Positions 35,055 through 47,952 of a stretch of 64,000 nt of DNA are shown in pieces. Under the pieces are notes generated by a model. That model did not search any database, had not been told where the DNA came from, and saw nothing but the letters and a program-made list of their open reading frames with translations. Location: contig MSJH02000823.1 of NCBI GenBank assembly GCA_001931875.2, positions 348,174 to 412,173 of the forward strand, given 5' to 3'. Position numbers and translations under genes: made by a program. How positions within the stretch are numbered: the first letter of the stretch is position 1; the number at the start of each line of letters is the position of its first letter. The stretch is from Byssochlamys sp. IMV 00236. Lineage: Eukaryota > Ascomycota > Eurotiomycetes > Eurotiales > Thermoascaceae.

Positions 35055-35726
35055 TCATCGGCTCTCCCATGAGTGCCTTCGTGCATGGCTGCTTACGTCG
35101 TCGTTCTCAGGAAGCACGCCACGATGAAGAAATTCCGGCCGGCGAAAAACGGGCTGGGGCTGTGGAATGTGAATCATCGGCGGTGGTGACAATGGAGGCT
35201 CATCAGCGACACCGGGGTAGAGAGTGAATTGCATTGCACCCGTCTCCTGCATAGAGATCGAGATAGGTCGCGAAGGCGCAGGTGAAGGATGGGCAGAGTA
35301 AGGCGGAGGAGGGGTCTCCCGCGTGGCAGTGGAAGTATTGCCATAGCTACTAGGCATGGAGATAGTAGACGACGCATCGGATCCTGCATCAGATCCTGTG
35401 GGAGACCGCGGTTCCTCGAAGTCCCGAGGATTCTTCTCATCCATTGGCCGAGAATCCGAGGAGATAGGAGGATCGCGCATGTGTAGTTGTAGGGTCTTCT
35501 CCTGGATGCTCACAGGGCGTGGTGTATAGCGGGGCAGCGGAGCGACAGCGCTATATCCGTCATCCATGACCACCTCGTTAGCAGCACCGTCGTGGGAACC
35601 ATTGGAGTCATCGTGCCGTGGAATGGATGCAGTATTATATTCTGGCCGGGCCTGCACGGAAGGCTTCGATAAACAGCCGGGACCATGGCAGGCAAAGCAG
35701 CCGCATAGGTAGTTCAAGAACGACAT
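35055..35726 (-). CDS. Uncharacterised proline/serine-rich protein, Cys-rich N-terminus
   Basis: Starts at the ATG at 35726; 223 residues if read as one exon. The N-terminus (MSFLNYLCGCFACHGPGC) packs four Cys into 12 residues, a plausible lipidation or metal site. The rest is predicted disordered, rich in Pro, Ser and charged residues, with PPPPYS near residue 141 and several SP/TP sites. A possible donor (GAC GAC|GTAAGC, around 35094-35100) followed by a CAG near 34945 would give a different short C-terminus. I do not recognise the family, and no function is assigned. It is divergent from the methyltransferase gene. Confidence 0.65.
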   Translation of the reverse strand: MSFLNYLCGCFACHGPGCLSKPSVQARPEYNTASIPRHDDSNGSHDGAANEVVMDDGYSAVAPLPRYTPRPVSIQEKTLQLHMRDPPISSDSRPMDEKNPRDFEEPRSPTGSDAGSDASSTISMPSSYGNTSTATRETPPPPYSAHPSPAPSRPISISMQETGAMQFTLYPGVADEPPLSPPPMIHIPQPQPVFRRPEFLHRGVLPENDDVSSHARRHSWESR

Positions 35727-36474
35727 GGAGGACACTCAATTAAGACTGTCACGCGCCAATAATTCGATAGACCAGCCGCTTGCAGCGAAATGCGTATATT
35801 TCGTGCATACAGACGTGATTATCAGGTGCAGTTTATCGTGAGCCTCACCAATTTCAGCTGGGTACGGATATACCCAAGGCGGGAGTAACAGCGAAAGTAG
35901 CGCCTAGATTGAGAGCGACCCAGCTGAGAGGTTCCCAGGGACCATGTCCGATCAATCGACCGGCCCTCTCCTTATCCAGCGGGCAGATAACGGCAACCAG
36001 AGGAGACAGACAACAAAATTGGGGCGCAACGGATATAAGTAACGACCGTAATGGAGACAGGAGATGAGGACTAGCGACGAAGTGAAGGAGAGATGGAGAG
36101 ATGGGACATGGAGAGAGATGAATGAAGGATGGAAGGTCGAAGGGCCAAAGGGCGATCGATCAGCCGTGAGACTCCCGCAATCCTCAGGCATCCGCATTCA
36201 CGAATCCCTTCCGCTGATTGGTCGATCGGCCTCTCCCCGGACCTTAACGGCGATAAGGCTCCGCGTTCCATACGATACCTGTAATTTACCCGATATGGTA
36301 TTACTAGCGCCTTATCGGAGTGACTCCTCGTAACTTACCGAAAGCCAAATTACCGTCCCGCGATCTTTTTTATCACATCCTGATAGTTTTATTTAGTTAT
36401 TCCTTTCGCTACCCCGCCACGAACCCCTATCCCTCGTTCTTGTCAAGAGACGGACGAGTCATCCTTCCTTCACG
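35727..36474. promoter_or_regulatory. Divergent upstream region, 748 bp
   Basis: Separates the proline-rich gene (minus) from the tRNA methyltransferase gene (plus), so it should carry both promoters. No gene supported, and the small frames overlap on both strands without motifs. Confidence 0.5.
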
Positions 36475-37611
36475 ATGGCTCCCTCGCTGGTGGATCAGGC
36501 CGATCTGGACATTGCCACGATCGCGCAACTTGTCCAACCGCCCCAGGTTCCCCCGCACCGCTCCCACGACTCGAATAACAACCTGAAACGCACCGACCCT
36601 TTCCAGTTCGGTTCACGTTATCTAGAAGAGGGCGATGACGTATGGGAATTCAATGCCTGGGACCACGTCGAGACCGACGAGGACTACCGTCAGTACGCAG
36701 AACTCCAGATCGCCAAACAGAGAGAGGCACCCGTGTCGGAATTCGACCAGCAGCGATTCAACGGCGATCCCGCCAAGTGGTGGAACCTGTTCTACAAGAA
36801 CAACAAGGCCAACTTCTTCAAGAACCGCAAATGGCTGCGCCAGGAGTTTCCCGTACTCGCGGACGTGACGCGCAAAGATGCCGGACGAAAAGTCGTGCTG
36901 GAAGTTGGCGCAGGAGCAGGCAACACCGCTTTTCCTTTGTTGGTGAATAACGAGAACGAGGAGTTGATGGTGCATGCCTGTGATTTCTCCAGTACGGCTG
37001 TCAAGGTGATGCGGGAAAGTGAGCATTACAACCCGAAGAACATGACCGCGGACGTCTGGGACGTTACGGCACAGGGAGAGGGTTCGCTACCACCAGGTCT
37101 GACCGAGGGGTCTGTGGATCTTGTTGTTCTCATCTTCATTTTCTCTGCCTTGGCTCCGGACCAGTGGAATCAAGCACTGCACAACATTTACCGAGTGCTG
37201 AAACCTGATGGAGAAGTCCTCTTCCGTGACTACGGCCGTGGTGATCTGGCGCAGGTACGCTTCAAGAAGGGACGGTATATGGCGGAGAATTTCTATGTCC
37301 GTGGTGATGGCACGAGGGTGTATTTCTTCGACAAGCAGGAGCTGGCAGATATGTGGGGGAGATGGACGCCAGAAAAGGGCATACAAATCGACAACCAAGA
37401 AGAGACGAATCCCGAGGGCACAGTAGTCAGGAAGACGTATCATGATGGAGTGTTTCAGATTCTCAATCTGGGCGTCGACCGGAGGTTGCTAGTCAACCGA
37501 AAGCGAAGGCTAAAGATGTACCGCTGCTGGATGCAGGGATACTTCAAGAAGCGTGACCTGCTCACCACAGATTCTACCCAGGAATCTTCGGCTTCAAAGG
37601 AAGAATCATGA
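36475..37611 (+). CDS. trm140: tRNA (cytosine-32 N3) methyltransferase, METTL2/Trm140 type
   Basis: Single exon of 378 residues. The family N-terminal block FGSRYLEEGDDVWEFNAWDHV lies near residues 44-64, and KWWNLFYKNNKANFFKNRKWL (about 101-121) is highly characteristic. The SAM-binding motif I is VLEVGAGAGNTAFPLL (about 141-156). Later motifs include DLVVLIFIFSAL, VLKPDGEVLFRDYGRGD (about 240-256) and FYVRGDGTRVYFF. It lacks the actin-binding extension found fused to yeast Abp140/Trm140. Family function: formation of 3-methylcytosine at position 32 of tRNA-Thr/Ser. A tRNA gene lies 25 kb away but is tRNA-Pro, so there is no direct link. Complete gene. Confidence 0.92.
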   Translation: MAPSLVDQADLDIATIAQLVQPPQVPPHRSHDSNNNLKRTDPFQFGSRYLEEGDDVWEFNAWDHVETDEDYRQYAELQIAKQREAPVSEFDQQRFNGDPAKWWNLFYKNNKANFFKNRKWLRQEFPVLADVTRKDAGRKVVLEVGAGAGNTAFPLLVNNENEELMVHACDFSSTAVKVMRESEHYNPKNMTADVWDVTAQGEGSLPPGLTEGSVDLVVLIFIFSALAPDQWNQALHNIYRVLKPDGEVLFRDYGRGDLAQVRFKKGRYMAENFYVRGDGTRVYFFDKQELADMWGRWTPEKGIQIDNQEETNPEGTVVRKTYHDGVFQILNLGVDRRLLVNRKRRLKMYRCWMQGYFKKRDLLTTDSTQESSASKEES

Positions 37612-38086
37612 TTCATGCGCATGGAAGACAAGATCAATTATCTAGGAGAAGTCTCGAGCAGCTGCCTTCCAGTCTCTGCCACCCAGACGGGCAACAACCT
37701 ACTACAGCGCAAAGCGCTACAGCTAAAGCTACATGCTTCCATGACAATGCTAGGACATAACCCTATCCTAGAAACGCACCAACACAAGCGCTCGACTCCA
37801 GACCCTCCGTACCTAAGAGGCCACTAGAACCGTCGCCAGCAACGAGCAGACACGCGCGCCTGAGACGCCAGCAGCAAGACGATGTTGATAGTCAAAACAT
37901 ACGATTGTATATATACCCCCGCATAAATTCTAGACTAGAATAATAGATAGAGCCTCGAGGGATCTAGAATACATATCATGACACAAGTCTGCATCGATCT
38001 GAAACCGGTATAGTTAAGATTCTACTACACTGTTCAATACTACAGAAAGATAGCTGCAGTGTACTGAAAGAGTCGCCTAGAACTAC
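37612..38086. other. 3' flank between methyltransferase gene and retroelement
   Basis: 475 bp of normal base composition up to the 5' LTR boundary. No gene and no RIP-like decay seen, so mutation stops close to the element edge. Confidence 0.55.
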
Positions 38087-38414
38087 TGTAGTGGGGAGGA
38101 TCGGTGTGAAGAATGTAATTAGTCAAGAGGTCATGTGCTTTTGCTTAAAGTCTTTAAAAAGTCTACAAGCAAAGTAGGAGAAGAAGGAATACTACCCTTT
38201 TAGTTATTCAGAATAAAATAATTAGCTTTTCCTTTTTATTATTATTCAATATTAGTTTAGCATTAGATTATTATTAGTTTATTATATCAGTTTATAGTCA
38301 GAGCTTCTTCTCTAGCTCTATTTTAAGCTCTAAAGTTAAATACCCTTCTCTTTCTTCTTAATATCTACTTGCTTAAAGACTTTATACTAAGTCTTAATAT
38401 ATTTTCCTATAATA
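38087..38414 (+). repeat. 5' LTR, 328 bp
   Basis: Begins TGTAGTGGGGAGGATCGG and aligns base for base, without gaps, to the 3' LTR. Its outer (left) 60-80 bp keeps G and C that are mutated to A and T in the 3' copy, while its inner half is the more mutated one. Confidence 0.92.
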
Positions 38415-40400
38415 AATTAGAGCTAAATATAGGGGGTATTAAAATATTAAGCAGAAATAAGGGAGAAAGAAAAATTAGAAACTAAGATTAAGATTAAAGC
38501 TAAAAAAAAGAGTAAAAAATAATAAAAAAATAAATAAAATAATTAAAGAAGATTATTATTATAAATAAAAAGAAATAAATATATTTTTTAGATTAATAGA
38601 GATAATAAATATAATATAGGGCAAAAATATATATTAATAATAAGAAAAAAGAAAAATTACTAAATATAAGAAAGAGCTTAATAAGTATAAAAGGGAATTA
38701 GAAATTTAAAAAGAATAAGAAATTATTAAACAAGAACTATTTATTAAAAAATAGAAGAATTTCTTATTATTATCTTTATTACTATTCCTTTAAAAAAATA
38801 TAAAAAAAAATATTAATCTTTTTAGCATTAGTTAAGATAAAAAGACTTTTAGCTTCTTAATATTACTAAGTCTAGAGGTATAAATAGCTTAAGTATTTAA
38901 AAATATAGAACTACTAATAATATAGCTAATTTAAATTATATTAGCTTTATAAATACTAATACTTAAAAATCTTAAGATACTATATTTTAAAAAAGATAAT
39001 ATTATTTATTATCTAAGGCTTTTTAAAAGGCTGTATAAAGTAAATTAATTCTTAAAAGAGGAAAAAACTAAATAATTTATAGATTATTATAGCCCGTTAG
39101 TATTATTATAAATAAATATTTAACCTAAATATAAAGAGAAGAATTACCTAAAATTAGCAAAAATAATTAAATAAGAATATGTTTATTATAATAAGTACTA
39201 AAAGAAATATAATATCTAATAATTAAAAAGATTTAAAAATATAAAATATAATAGCTCTAAGGATTTAAAGGAATATAATTAAAAATATTAAGCTATATTA
39301 AAAGTACTAATAACTTTAGATAAGTTAAGCTAATATTTATAAAGAGTTTAATATCTTTAAGAACTTTTAAAAGAGCTTAAGCAATAAATAGTTTAAAAGT
39401 TAAATATAAACTATTATACTCTATCTATTATTAAATATACTAATTTTTATAAGAAGATAATAGATAAGATAAGAATAATTAAAATCCTTTATTACTTTAA
39501 TAGTAATAAATTAGAGAAAGATTAAGATATAATAGCTTTAATAAAGAAGAAGATAATTAAAGAAAATAATATATAATTTTTTATTAAACCTAATAGAACC
39601 TATTTAAATAAGAATAAGAATAGGATTAAATAATAAAATACTAAAGTAAAATTAATAAAGTAGTTATAGATTAATTAGTTAATAAAAGAGTTTAAAAAGT
39701 TAAAACTATATAATATATAGTATATAAGGAGGCCTAATAATAATATACCTAATATTAGCATAAATATATAAGCTAGAACGCCTTTAAGATTTAACCTAAC
39801 TAGAGGATTTAAAATACTTTTAAACTTATATAACTTTTGCTGGGCTTTTAATTATATTTAATCCTATTATCTAGATTTAAAAAGCCTTTTAAATCAGAAG
39901 CTTATTTATTAAAAAAAAGATTATAAACTTTATTTTAGGCTAGAAAGATAGAATAAAGAAGTTATTTATCTTATATAGGAGAATATATTATAAAAAAAAA
40001 TTATTAAATAAAGACTAAAGAAAGAGTAAAAAAATATTAGCTTAATTAGGTATAATATCTAATCAATTATACTAGAATAGCCTAAGGATAACTTAAGCTC
40101 TAAAAAAAAAGCTAGAGATATTATAAAAAATTATTATTCTATTAATATAATAAAATTAAATAAGCCCTAAAAAATAAAGAAAAGATAAAGCAAGATTAAA
40201 TAATTATATAAAGAAAAGCTATAAAAAGTAATTAAATAAGAATAAAGATTTTTTTTAGTTAAAATAAACTAATTTAGCAATTATTAGCCTCTAAGCATAA
40301 CTAAAAAAGTAAGGATAGTTAAAGAAAAAATAAAAAATATACCTAAATAAAATAAGGATAAAAAGATTATTAAGATAAAAGAGAAATAAAAGTTAAAAAG
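38415..40400 (+). pseudogene. Decayed gag region with zinc-knuckle remnant
   Basis: AT-rich and full of stops. At 39829-39870 the codon series keeps the spacing of a CX2CX4HX4C retroviral-type zinc knuckle if single transitions are allowed at the Cys/His codons: TAT for the first Cys, TGC intact for the second, TAT for His and TAT for the last Cys. The upstream part should encode the capsid-like region, but no conserved block is readable. Borders are approximate. Confidence 0.6.
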
Positions 40401-43400
40401 ATTTAAAATTATAGATAAGTTAAAAGGGACTATTAATATAATAAGGGTTATAAACTAAATATTAGATATTAGAGTTTAAATATTAATTTAGGACTTTATT
40501 AGTCTATCTCTTAATTTATATAAGGCCTTATTTACCTTATAACTATAATAGGTAATAATAAAGACAATATTCTATAATATTAAAGGAGTATAGTTTAATA
40601 CCTCTATATTAAATATAGAGTATATAGTAAATAATATAGATTAGTGCACTTATATATTCTTATAATTTAAGCCTCTTAATAAAAATAAGGTACTATATAT
40701 AGCTATAACTCTAAAATTGCCAATTAGAATTAATAGATATAAAAAAACACAAAATATTATAATAAATAGTAGAGCCAAAATTAATATAATATATAGAAAT
40801 ATAGCAAATTATTATAAATTTATTATAAGCTAAAAATTTAAAGATAATATAATATTAGCAGATAATAGGTAGACCTCTTTTATAAATCTTTATAAAAAGA
40901 TACCTATATAGATAGAATCTTTCTATTATAAGATCTTTTTTTTTATAATAAATAATAAGATTAACTATAATTATATTCTGGGATAGCTTTTTAAGTATTA
41001 AATATATCTATAATATATTGCTCTATTAGATAAGATAATAAAGAATATAATTTATTCTATAGACTAAAAAAATTAAGCTATTATTTAAGTATTTTTAATA
41101 GATAACCTAAGAAATAAATTAAGAGAAGAGATATTATATAATCTATTATCCCGGGTATAAGAATTATTAAACTAAAGCTAAAAAAGAATAATAAATATTA
41201 AACTAAAAATAAAAAAGGCCTGCAGAAGCTATACTTAATAAATAATATTAGCTTTAGAATAAGCAAGGAAATTAAAAATAAAGGGATAGAGATATTTAAA
41301 CTTACTAAATTAAATAAAGGAGTTAGAAAGTTATAAGGATATAGATTATCTAAAAGGTATAACCTTTTTATTATAAAAATAAAATATTCTATTAATATAT
41401 AGTATAAAAAGAAATATAAAAAGGTTTATTTAATAAATATATTAAACAGACCTATAGCAGCTTTAGGAGGATTATTAAAATAAAAAAAAATTATTAGGGA
41501 ATATTATTATAAGAACCCTTAAAAAAGTATAAAAAAAATATATAAAAGATTTGCTAAATATATTTAGTTAAAGATATTAGATATTAAAAAAAAAATAAGA
41601 TTAATACCAGACTGTCTGAAGAACCTTATTATAGGTAATAATTTATAGCTAAAAGAGAAAGAACTATTAATAAAGATGCTTTTCACCTAAAAAATAATTC
41701 TTACTTAGATTTTTAAAAAAATTAGATAAATATACCTAGAAATTGCACCTCTAATTATTATTTAGATTATAAATTATAAATTATAGCAGGCAAAGAGCTT
41801 TTTAATATTAAAGGCACTCTATAATATAGCATAAAAAATAATAAAAAAGAGGATAAATATAGGGATCTTTAAATATAATTAAGAACTTTACTAAAATCTA
41901 TAATTCTTAATAAAAAAGAAAAGCAATAAATATTAGCTAATTAATATAGCTATAGAAGTTAATTAAATAATAATATAAGATATTAATCTGCCCTCTTTAA
42001 TTAATAAGTTCTTAGAAGAGTTTAATAGAATACTAATATTAATACTTATAGACTTATTCTCTAGGTATAATTAATTAAAGTTAGCTAAAGAATCGCGGGA
42101 CTTAATAGCTTTTTATATATTAAGGATTAGTTTAATTTATTAAACTAAACTATACTAAAGATAAATAAATATAATATAGGAATTTATATAAGGAGTTATA
42201 AGAGTATTAGCAGATAATATTCCTAATATTTATAATATATTTTTAGATAATATATTAATATAAGGACTTAAGACTAATTATAGGGGGGAAGAGACGCTGC
42301 TAGGAATTAGAAAGTTTATATTTAAATATATTTAGAATATTAATAAGGTATTATATAGTCTTAAACTTGCAGATTTAATAATTATTAAAAAGAAATCATA
42401 ATTTATAGTACTAGGAATTAAAATAGTAGGCTATATATATAATGCTAAGGGGAGATATCCTAAGTTAGCTAAGATAATTAAGATCTTAAAATAGCTATCT
42501 TATTAGAACTTATAAAAGGTAAGAGGATTTTTAGGAATTATAGCCTATTACTAGATATAGATTAAAGGATATATTATTAAAGCTAAGCTAATATACTTAA
42601 TATTAAAAAAAAGATAAAACTTCTTTTAGGGGCTAAAATAATAAGAAGTAATAAATATCTTAAAAATAGCCCTAATAATAATATTAATATTTAAGCTGAT
42701 TAATTACAGAAAGGGAGATATAATTATTATTAATATTAATACTAATAGCAGCAGATAAGGGGCTTAATTTACTTAAAAAAAAAAGGAGTTTAATAAAAAA
42801 CACCCAGCTAAATATAAAAGTAGAGTATAGATATAGATAGAGAGATAATATAATAAAAAAAAGCTAGAATATAAGGCAATATTAAAGGCACTTTACAAAT
42901 TCTAAATATACCTATATAATATATATTTTTAACTAAAGATAGATATAAAAACTCTAATAGCGCAACTAAATAGAATAGCTATAGATTTCTTTAGGTTAAT
43001 AATTACTTAATAAATTACTTAGATTTAGCTATTTAACTTTAATATTATCTATATATTAGGGAAAAAAAACTTAATTATAAATAGATTATTTTAGAAGCTA
43101 ATAATAAAATAAAATCTAGAAAAGGCAGAAAATAATAATATAGAGAAATTTTTAAATCTATAGTTTTATACAGTCTATTATACTAGTATATAAGAGATAG
43201 AATTAGACAGCATCCCTTAATTAATATCTATATTATATTAGTTAGAAAAGTCTTTACTAATTATAGAATAATTATAAATTATAATAAAATTAGACAATAT
43301 AGATAGAGGATAATATACTAAATTTAAGAAAGAGGCCCTAAAATATATAGTATAAGATAGTATGCTTTTCTAGAGAATATAATAAAATCAGCCTTACTAT

Positions 43401-44640
43401 ATAGTTGTTAATAATAAAAAAAAATAAAAAAAATTCTTATAGCCCTTTATAAAGAGTATAGATATTATAAATATAAAATAACTTATTAAAAGATAGCTAA
43501 TTAATATTAATAAAAAGGCCTATATAAATATATTATTAAATAGGTGAAAATATATAATAAATATTAGAAAGTAGATAAAAAATATATAGAAAAAGCTTTA
43601 TAGTTAATATTTATTTTATTAAAGAGATTAAAGCTATACTTAGATATTTATAAGATTATGCTGCTTAATAAGAGAAAGACTTATATTATTATACTTTAAG
43701 ATAATTTTAGCTAAGTTAAATATAAAGCCTTTAATAGCCCTATTTTAAGAGCTATTATTAAATTTTTATAAGAAGATTAGATTTATTATTAGGGAATAAT
43801 AGAAACTTTTATTAATAATAAAAGATTAGAGAATAAAGCTATAGTTAATATATTAATATAGAAGTATAAGATTAATTATATTAAAATTTTATTATATAAC
43901 TTATAAGTAAATAAAGCAGTTAAAATTATATATAAGTCTTTTATATATAATATTAGAAAACTTATAAAAAGAATAGGAATAAATTAAATAAACTATTTAC
44001 TAGTAGTAATTTAAGCAGATAAGAATATAATTAAGATCTCTATAGGCTTAATACTATTTAGAATAATTATAGAATATAATGCTATACTGCTAATTAAACT
44101 AGAAGTATCTATTTAAAAGATTTTAATATAAGATAAGGTTAGGATTATAGAAGATCTTCTACTCCTTTATATATAATAAATAGAGCTCTAAGATTAAGAT
44201 ATAGAAGAGGCCTAATTTTATATCTAATATATAAGAGAAGCTAGTAAAAAAGTCTTTAATAATAAGAAATAGCTCTGCAAAAAATAATTAATAAAAAGAT
44301 AGCTTATTTTATTTTATAATATAAAGCTTAAGATATCTTATTTTATAAAACTAGTATATTACTAATTTAAACTATATAAGATTAAAAAAGTCCTTAAGAA
44401 AGAATCTTATAAGCTTAAAGAGTTAAATAATATATTTTTTAGAGACCCAATTTATAAGAATTATTTAAAAGATTATTATTTATAAAAGGACTAAAATAAA
44501 ATATTAATTATAAGTAATAATATAGTACTTAAGTAAAAAAATCAGTAACTAAGTAATAATAACAATAATATAAACTAGATACTATTTAGATCAGAATATA
44601 TAGTTATAATTCTAGCACTCTCCTTCTAAAAATATTAGCT
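40401..44640 (+). pseudogene. Decayed pol: protease, reverse transcriptase, RNase H, integrase
   Basis: Several pol landmarks can be read through the mutations. A protease C-terminal Ile-Leu-Gly block lies at about 40970-40990. The reverse transcriptase catalytic box lies at 42234-42251, with its second Asp now Asn. The thumb segment Phe-Leu-Gly-Ile is at about 42520-42560, about 90 codons later as in normal elements, followed by an RNase H-like segment at about 42640-42930. Integrase core remnants are at 43861-43945 (Lys-Tyr-Lys-Ile-Asn) and 44045-44110 (Gly-Leu-x-x-Phe-Arg, then Glu-Tyr-Asn-Ala). A purine-rich AAAAGGAGGGAAAT near 44642 follows the end. Not functional. Confidence 0.75.
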
Positions 44641-47600
44641 TAAAAGGAGGGAAATAAAAAGCTAGTAATAAAATAAATTTAATATTAAATAAAAATGCTA
44701 TAATAAGAAGAGAAAAAGAGTAAACTTAAGATAAGGGTATTTTTTTTAGGGAGGGGAAGGATTTAAAAATGCCTAAAGATAATTAAGAAAGAAAAAAAAG
44801 AGAGATAACTAAAAAATATATAATATTAGCTTAAATATCTTAAAAAAGTCTATAAATAAAGCTAAAAATAGAAAATATTAAATAAAGAATATAAGTAATA
44901 AATAAAGAATTCTTACCTTATTATAAAAATCTTATTTTTTATATTATATAATATTATAGTAGAAGTAACTAAAAACTAAATTAAGCTAAACTTAACTCTA
45001 TCTTATTTTTTAAGTATATCTTTTTGCTCAAAAACTATTTTAAAGAGTTATTTTATAAAGATATATATTAAAAATAGAAGAAAATATATTAAAAATATAA
45101 AATATTATCTATTAGGATAAAGCTCTTTAACTTAAAATATATATATATATTATAGTTAGCAAAATTTATAAGCTTATAAAAGAGATAATAAATAAGGCTA
45201 ATAATAAAAAAAAATTTAGTTTATAAGCAATATAGTAATAATTATTTTAAATTTTTAAAGCAGGTATAATAAAGCAGCTAATAATTTTTATAATTTCCTA
45301 AACTAATAAAAGCTATTAGAAGAAATAAAAAAAAAAAAAATATTAGCTATTAATAAGCTAAAAGAATTAAAAATATAAGCAGAAAAAAACTATAAATATA
45401 CTAATAAAGATTATTATAAAGCTATAGAGAAATAAGGCTAAGAGACTATAGACTAAATCTTATTAATTATTAAAAAGTTATATTAGACCTTAATAGCTAT
45501 AAAAGGATTAGCTTTTAATATTAAAGACTAGAGAATAATAACTATATATCTAGTAAAAGTATAGATTAATAGACTTTATAATATTAAGAGATAAGGAATA
45601 TTAATTAAAAAGAGTCTTTAATTAATTAATATTAGAAAGATAAGAGATATTTTAAAAAAAGCCCTTAGTAAAAAAGGACTAATTTTTTAAAAATTTATTA
45701 ATAAAAAGCTATAAAAGGTTAAAATAAGAGTAAGAAAAAATAATCTTCTAGAAGAGATTATAAGAAAAAAGAAAGAATATTAAATAAAAGATTTAGATAA
45801 GAGCTTATTAATAGATCTAATATTAGATAAAAAAAAAGAAAATATAGAGGAGGAGGAAAAAGAAAAGAAGAAGATTAAAAATCCTAAAAAACTAAAAAAG
45901 GAAAAGAAATTTAAGACTTAAAATAAGGGGAAACAGCTAGAAAAAAGATATAAATATAAGATTAGCATATCTATATTAATAGAAAAGGCCATTATTAATT
46001 TAAAAGGTAAAGAAGTATTAAAATTTTTAAGGAAAAAAAAGATTAAACCTGTTATTATATATTAAGTTTATATTAAAAAAATATAAAATATAATAGGACT
46101 AAGGAGTATAGAAAATAATATCTTTAGAGAAAAATTAAAAATACTTATAAATAGTAATAATAATCTTAAATTCTAGAATATTAATATAAATTACTAGAAA
46201 TAGTTTTAATAGGGATAAAAACTTAATACTAATCTTAAGGATTATTATTGCTTAGATAAAGGAGAAATTAAAATATAGTCCTAGCTAAGTAGACTAAATA
46301 TAAATATTAAAGAGATTAGAGAAGTCTTATAATAAGTTAATTTTAAGAAGATTAATTTAATTTATAAGCCTTATATATAATTATTGGCCAATATAATTAG
46401 TATAAAGAAGAATATATTTATAAAAAAAGTTAGAGAAGTATTAAAAATAATAAAAAATATAAAGCTAATAATAATAAAGTAGTAAAAGAAGAGATTATTT
46501 AAAATAATAACTTATCCTTATAGAAGTTTATTTAAAGAAATTAAATAATTTATAAATAAAACTTTTAAAAATAAATAGGCAATAAAACCTCTTAGTAGAG
46601 CCTTAAGAACTAATATAAAACCCTCTTTTTCTATAGAGAACCTAAAAAACCTTTTTATTAAGAAAGAAACTGGGCATCTAAAAAATATATAGAATACTAG
46701 AACTATATAATTTAAAGATAATATAGAGGCTAAGCAGATACTAAATATACCTAGTAATAATTAGGTTAAAAAAAGAATAAAAAATCTTATTCTAAGAAGT
46801 CTTAAAAATATAGAAAATAGAAATAATATAAAAATTAAAGAATCTTTATCTAAAAACCTTCTTCTTAAGAAATTCTTAGTATTAGGGATAGTTTAACTAT
46901 TTAAAGATCTTGAATTAATTAATATAAATACTTCTAGTAATATATTAAGCAGCTTATATTATAAAGTCTAAGATAATCTATATAGGGCTAAAGAATATCC
47001 TAAATCTAAATATAGGGACAAAAAATATTTTAATTTAAGTAAAGAAGACTTTACCTTAAATAAGATATAGGACTAATATATTTAATTAGATATTATAATA
47101 AGAAAAGACTTTAATTATTAGGAAATAAATAGGGTTTTTTAGATTATATCCTTTAAAGGGAAACTAATAAAAAGGATATTATAATATATTATTATAGAAG
47201 TAAAAATAGCTCTTTATTATAAAAAAGAGAATAAAAAAATAATAAGGCTTAAGAATTTATCTAGGAGTATTTTTTAGAAGGTTATTATATAAGATATCTA
47301 GATCTATTTAATCTAATTAATGCTATATAGTTATAATAAATATAGACTGCAAATCTAATATTTTAAGAGATATAAGCTAAGAGTATTAAATATAGAGACT
47401 GTTATCCTTAAGAAAGAAATAAGCTAGAGCTTTATAACTCTAAAAATTAGATTAATTATTAAAGATAAGTCTAAGAAAATTATAAGCTTAAGAGATATTA
47501 TATTTAAGTAGGGAGAAATAATCTTTATTAGTAATTTATATTAGCTAATATTAGAGAATTAGGGAATAGATTTTAATAATATTTATTATTTTAATTATAG

Positions 47601-47936
47601 GGAGTAAAATAAGATAAGATCTAATTAAGGAGAATCTGGGCCTTTTAATATTTAAGTAAATAAAGTTATAGCTATAAGTAGAATAATACTTAATTAGCTA
47701 AACTAAAATTATTTAGAAATTAAAGTAGAGCTATATTTTATATTAAAGCAAGATATATTATTAGTTTAAGATTATCTATAGAAAAAAGGAACTTAGCTTT
47801 ATAAGTTAGGGGTTTTAAAATATATATAATATTAGAAACTAGAGCATTTTTGCTTTGGAAATAATTTATAATATTAAAAGAAGGAGATAGTGTAAATTAT
47901 AATAACTAAGGAAGGTAGATAAGAGTATTTACTCTT
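44641..47936 (+). pseudogene. Decayed extra coding-like region between integrase and the 3' LTR
   Basis: About 3.3 kb that gag-pol does not explain. From about 45341 to 46090 one plus-strand frame reads as Lys/Glu/Ile-rich sequence with stops that are only TAA/TAG and fewer than expected for such AT-rich DNA; an acidic-basic run lies at about 45835-45915. Coding-like stretches continue to about 47800. It could be a third ORF of the element, an insertion of a second element before RIP, or captured DNA. No family is recognisable. Confidence 0.4.
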
Positions 47937-47949
47937 AGAGGAGGAGAGG
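47937..47949 (+). promoter_or_regulatory. Polypurine tract of the retroelement
   Basis: AGAGGAGGAGAGG lies directly upstream of the 3' LTR start at 47953, the position where plus-strand priming occurs in LTR retrotransposons. It is purine-only and thus partly protected from C-to-T change on this strand. Confidence 0.65.
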
Positions 47950-47952
47950 CTA

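Noticed and set aside
38415..47952. CRISPR, centromere or AT-rich isochore as explanation of the AT-rich block
   Set aside because: The block is exactly bounded by 328-bp LTRs and contains pol remnants in order, so an RIP-eroded retrotransposon explains it better.
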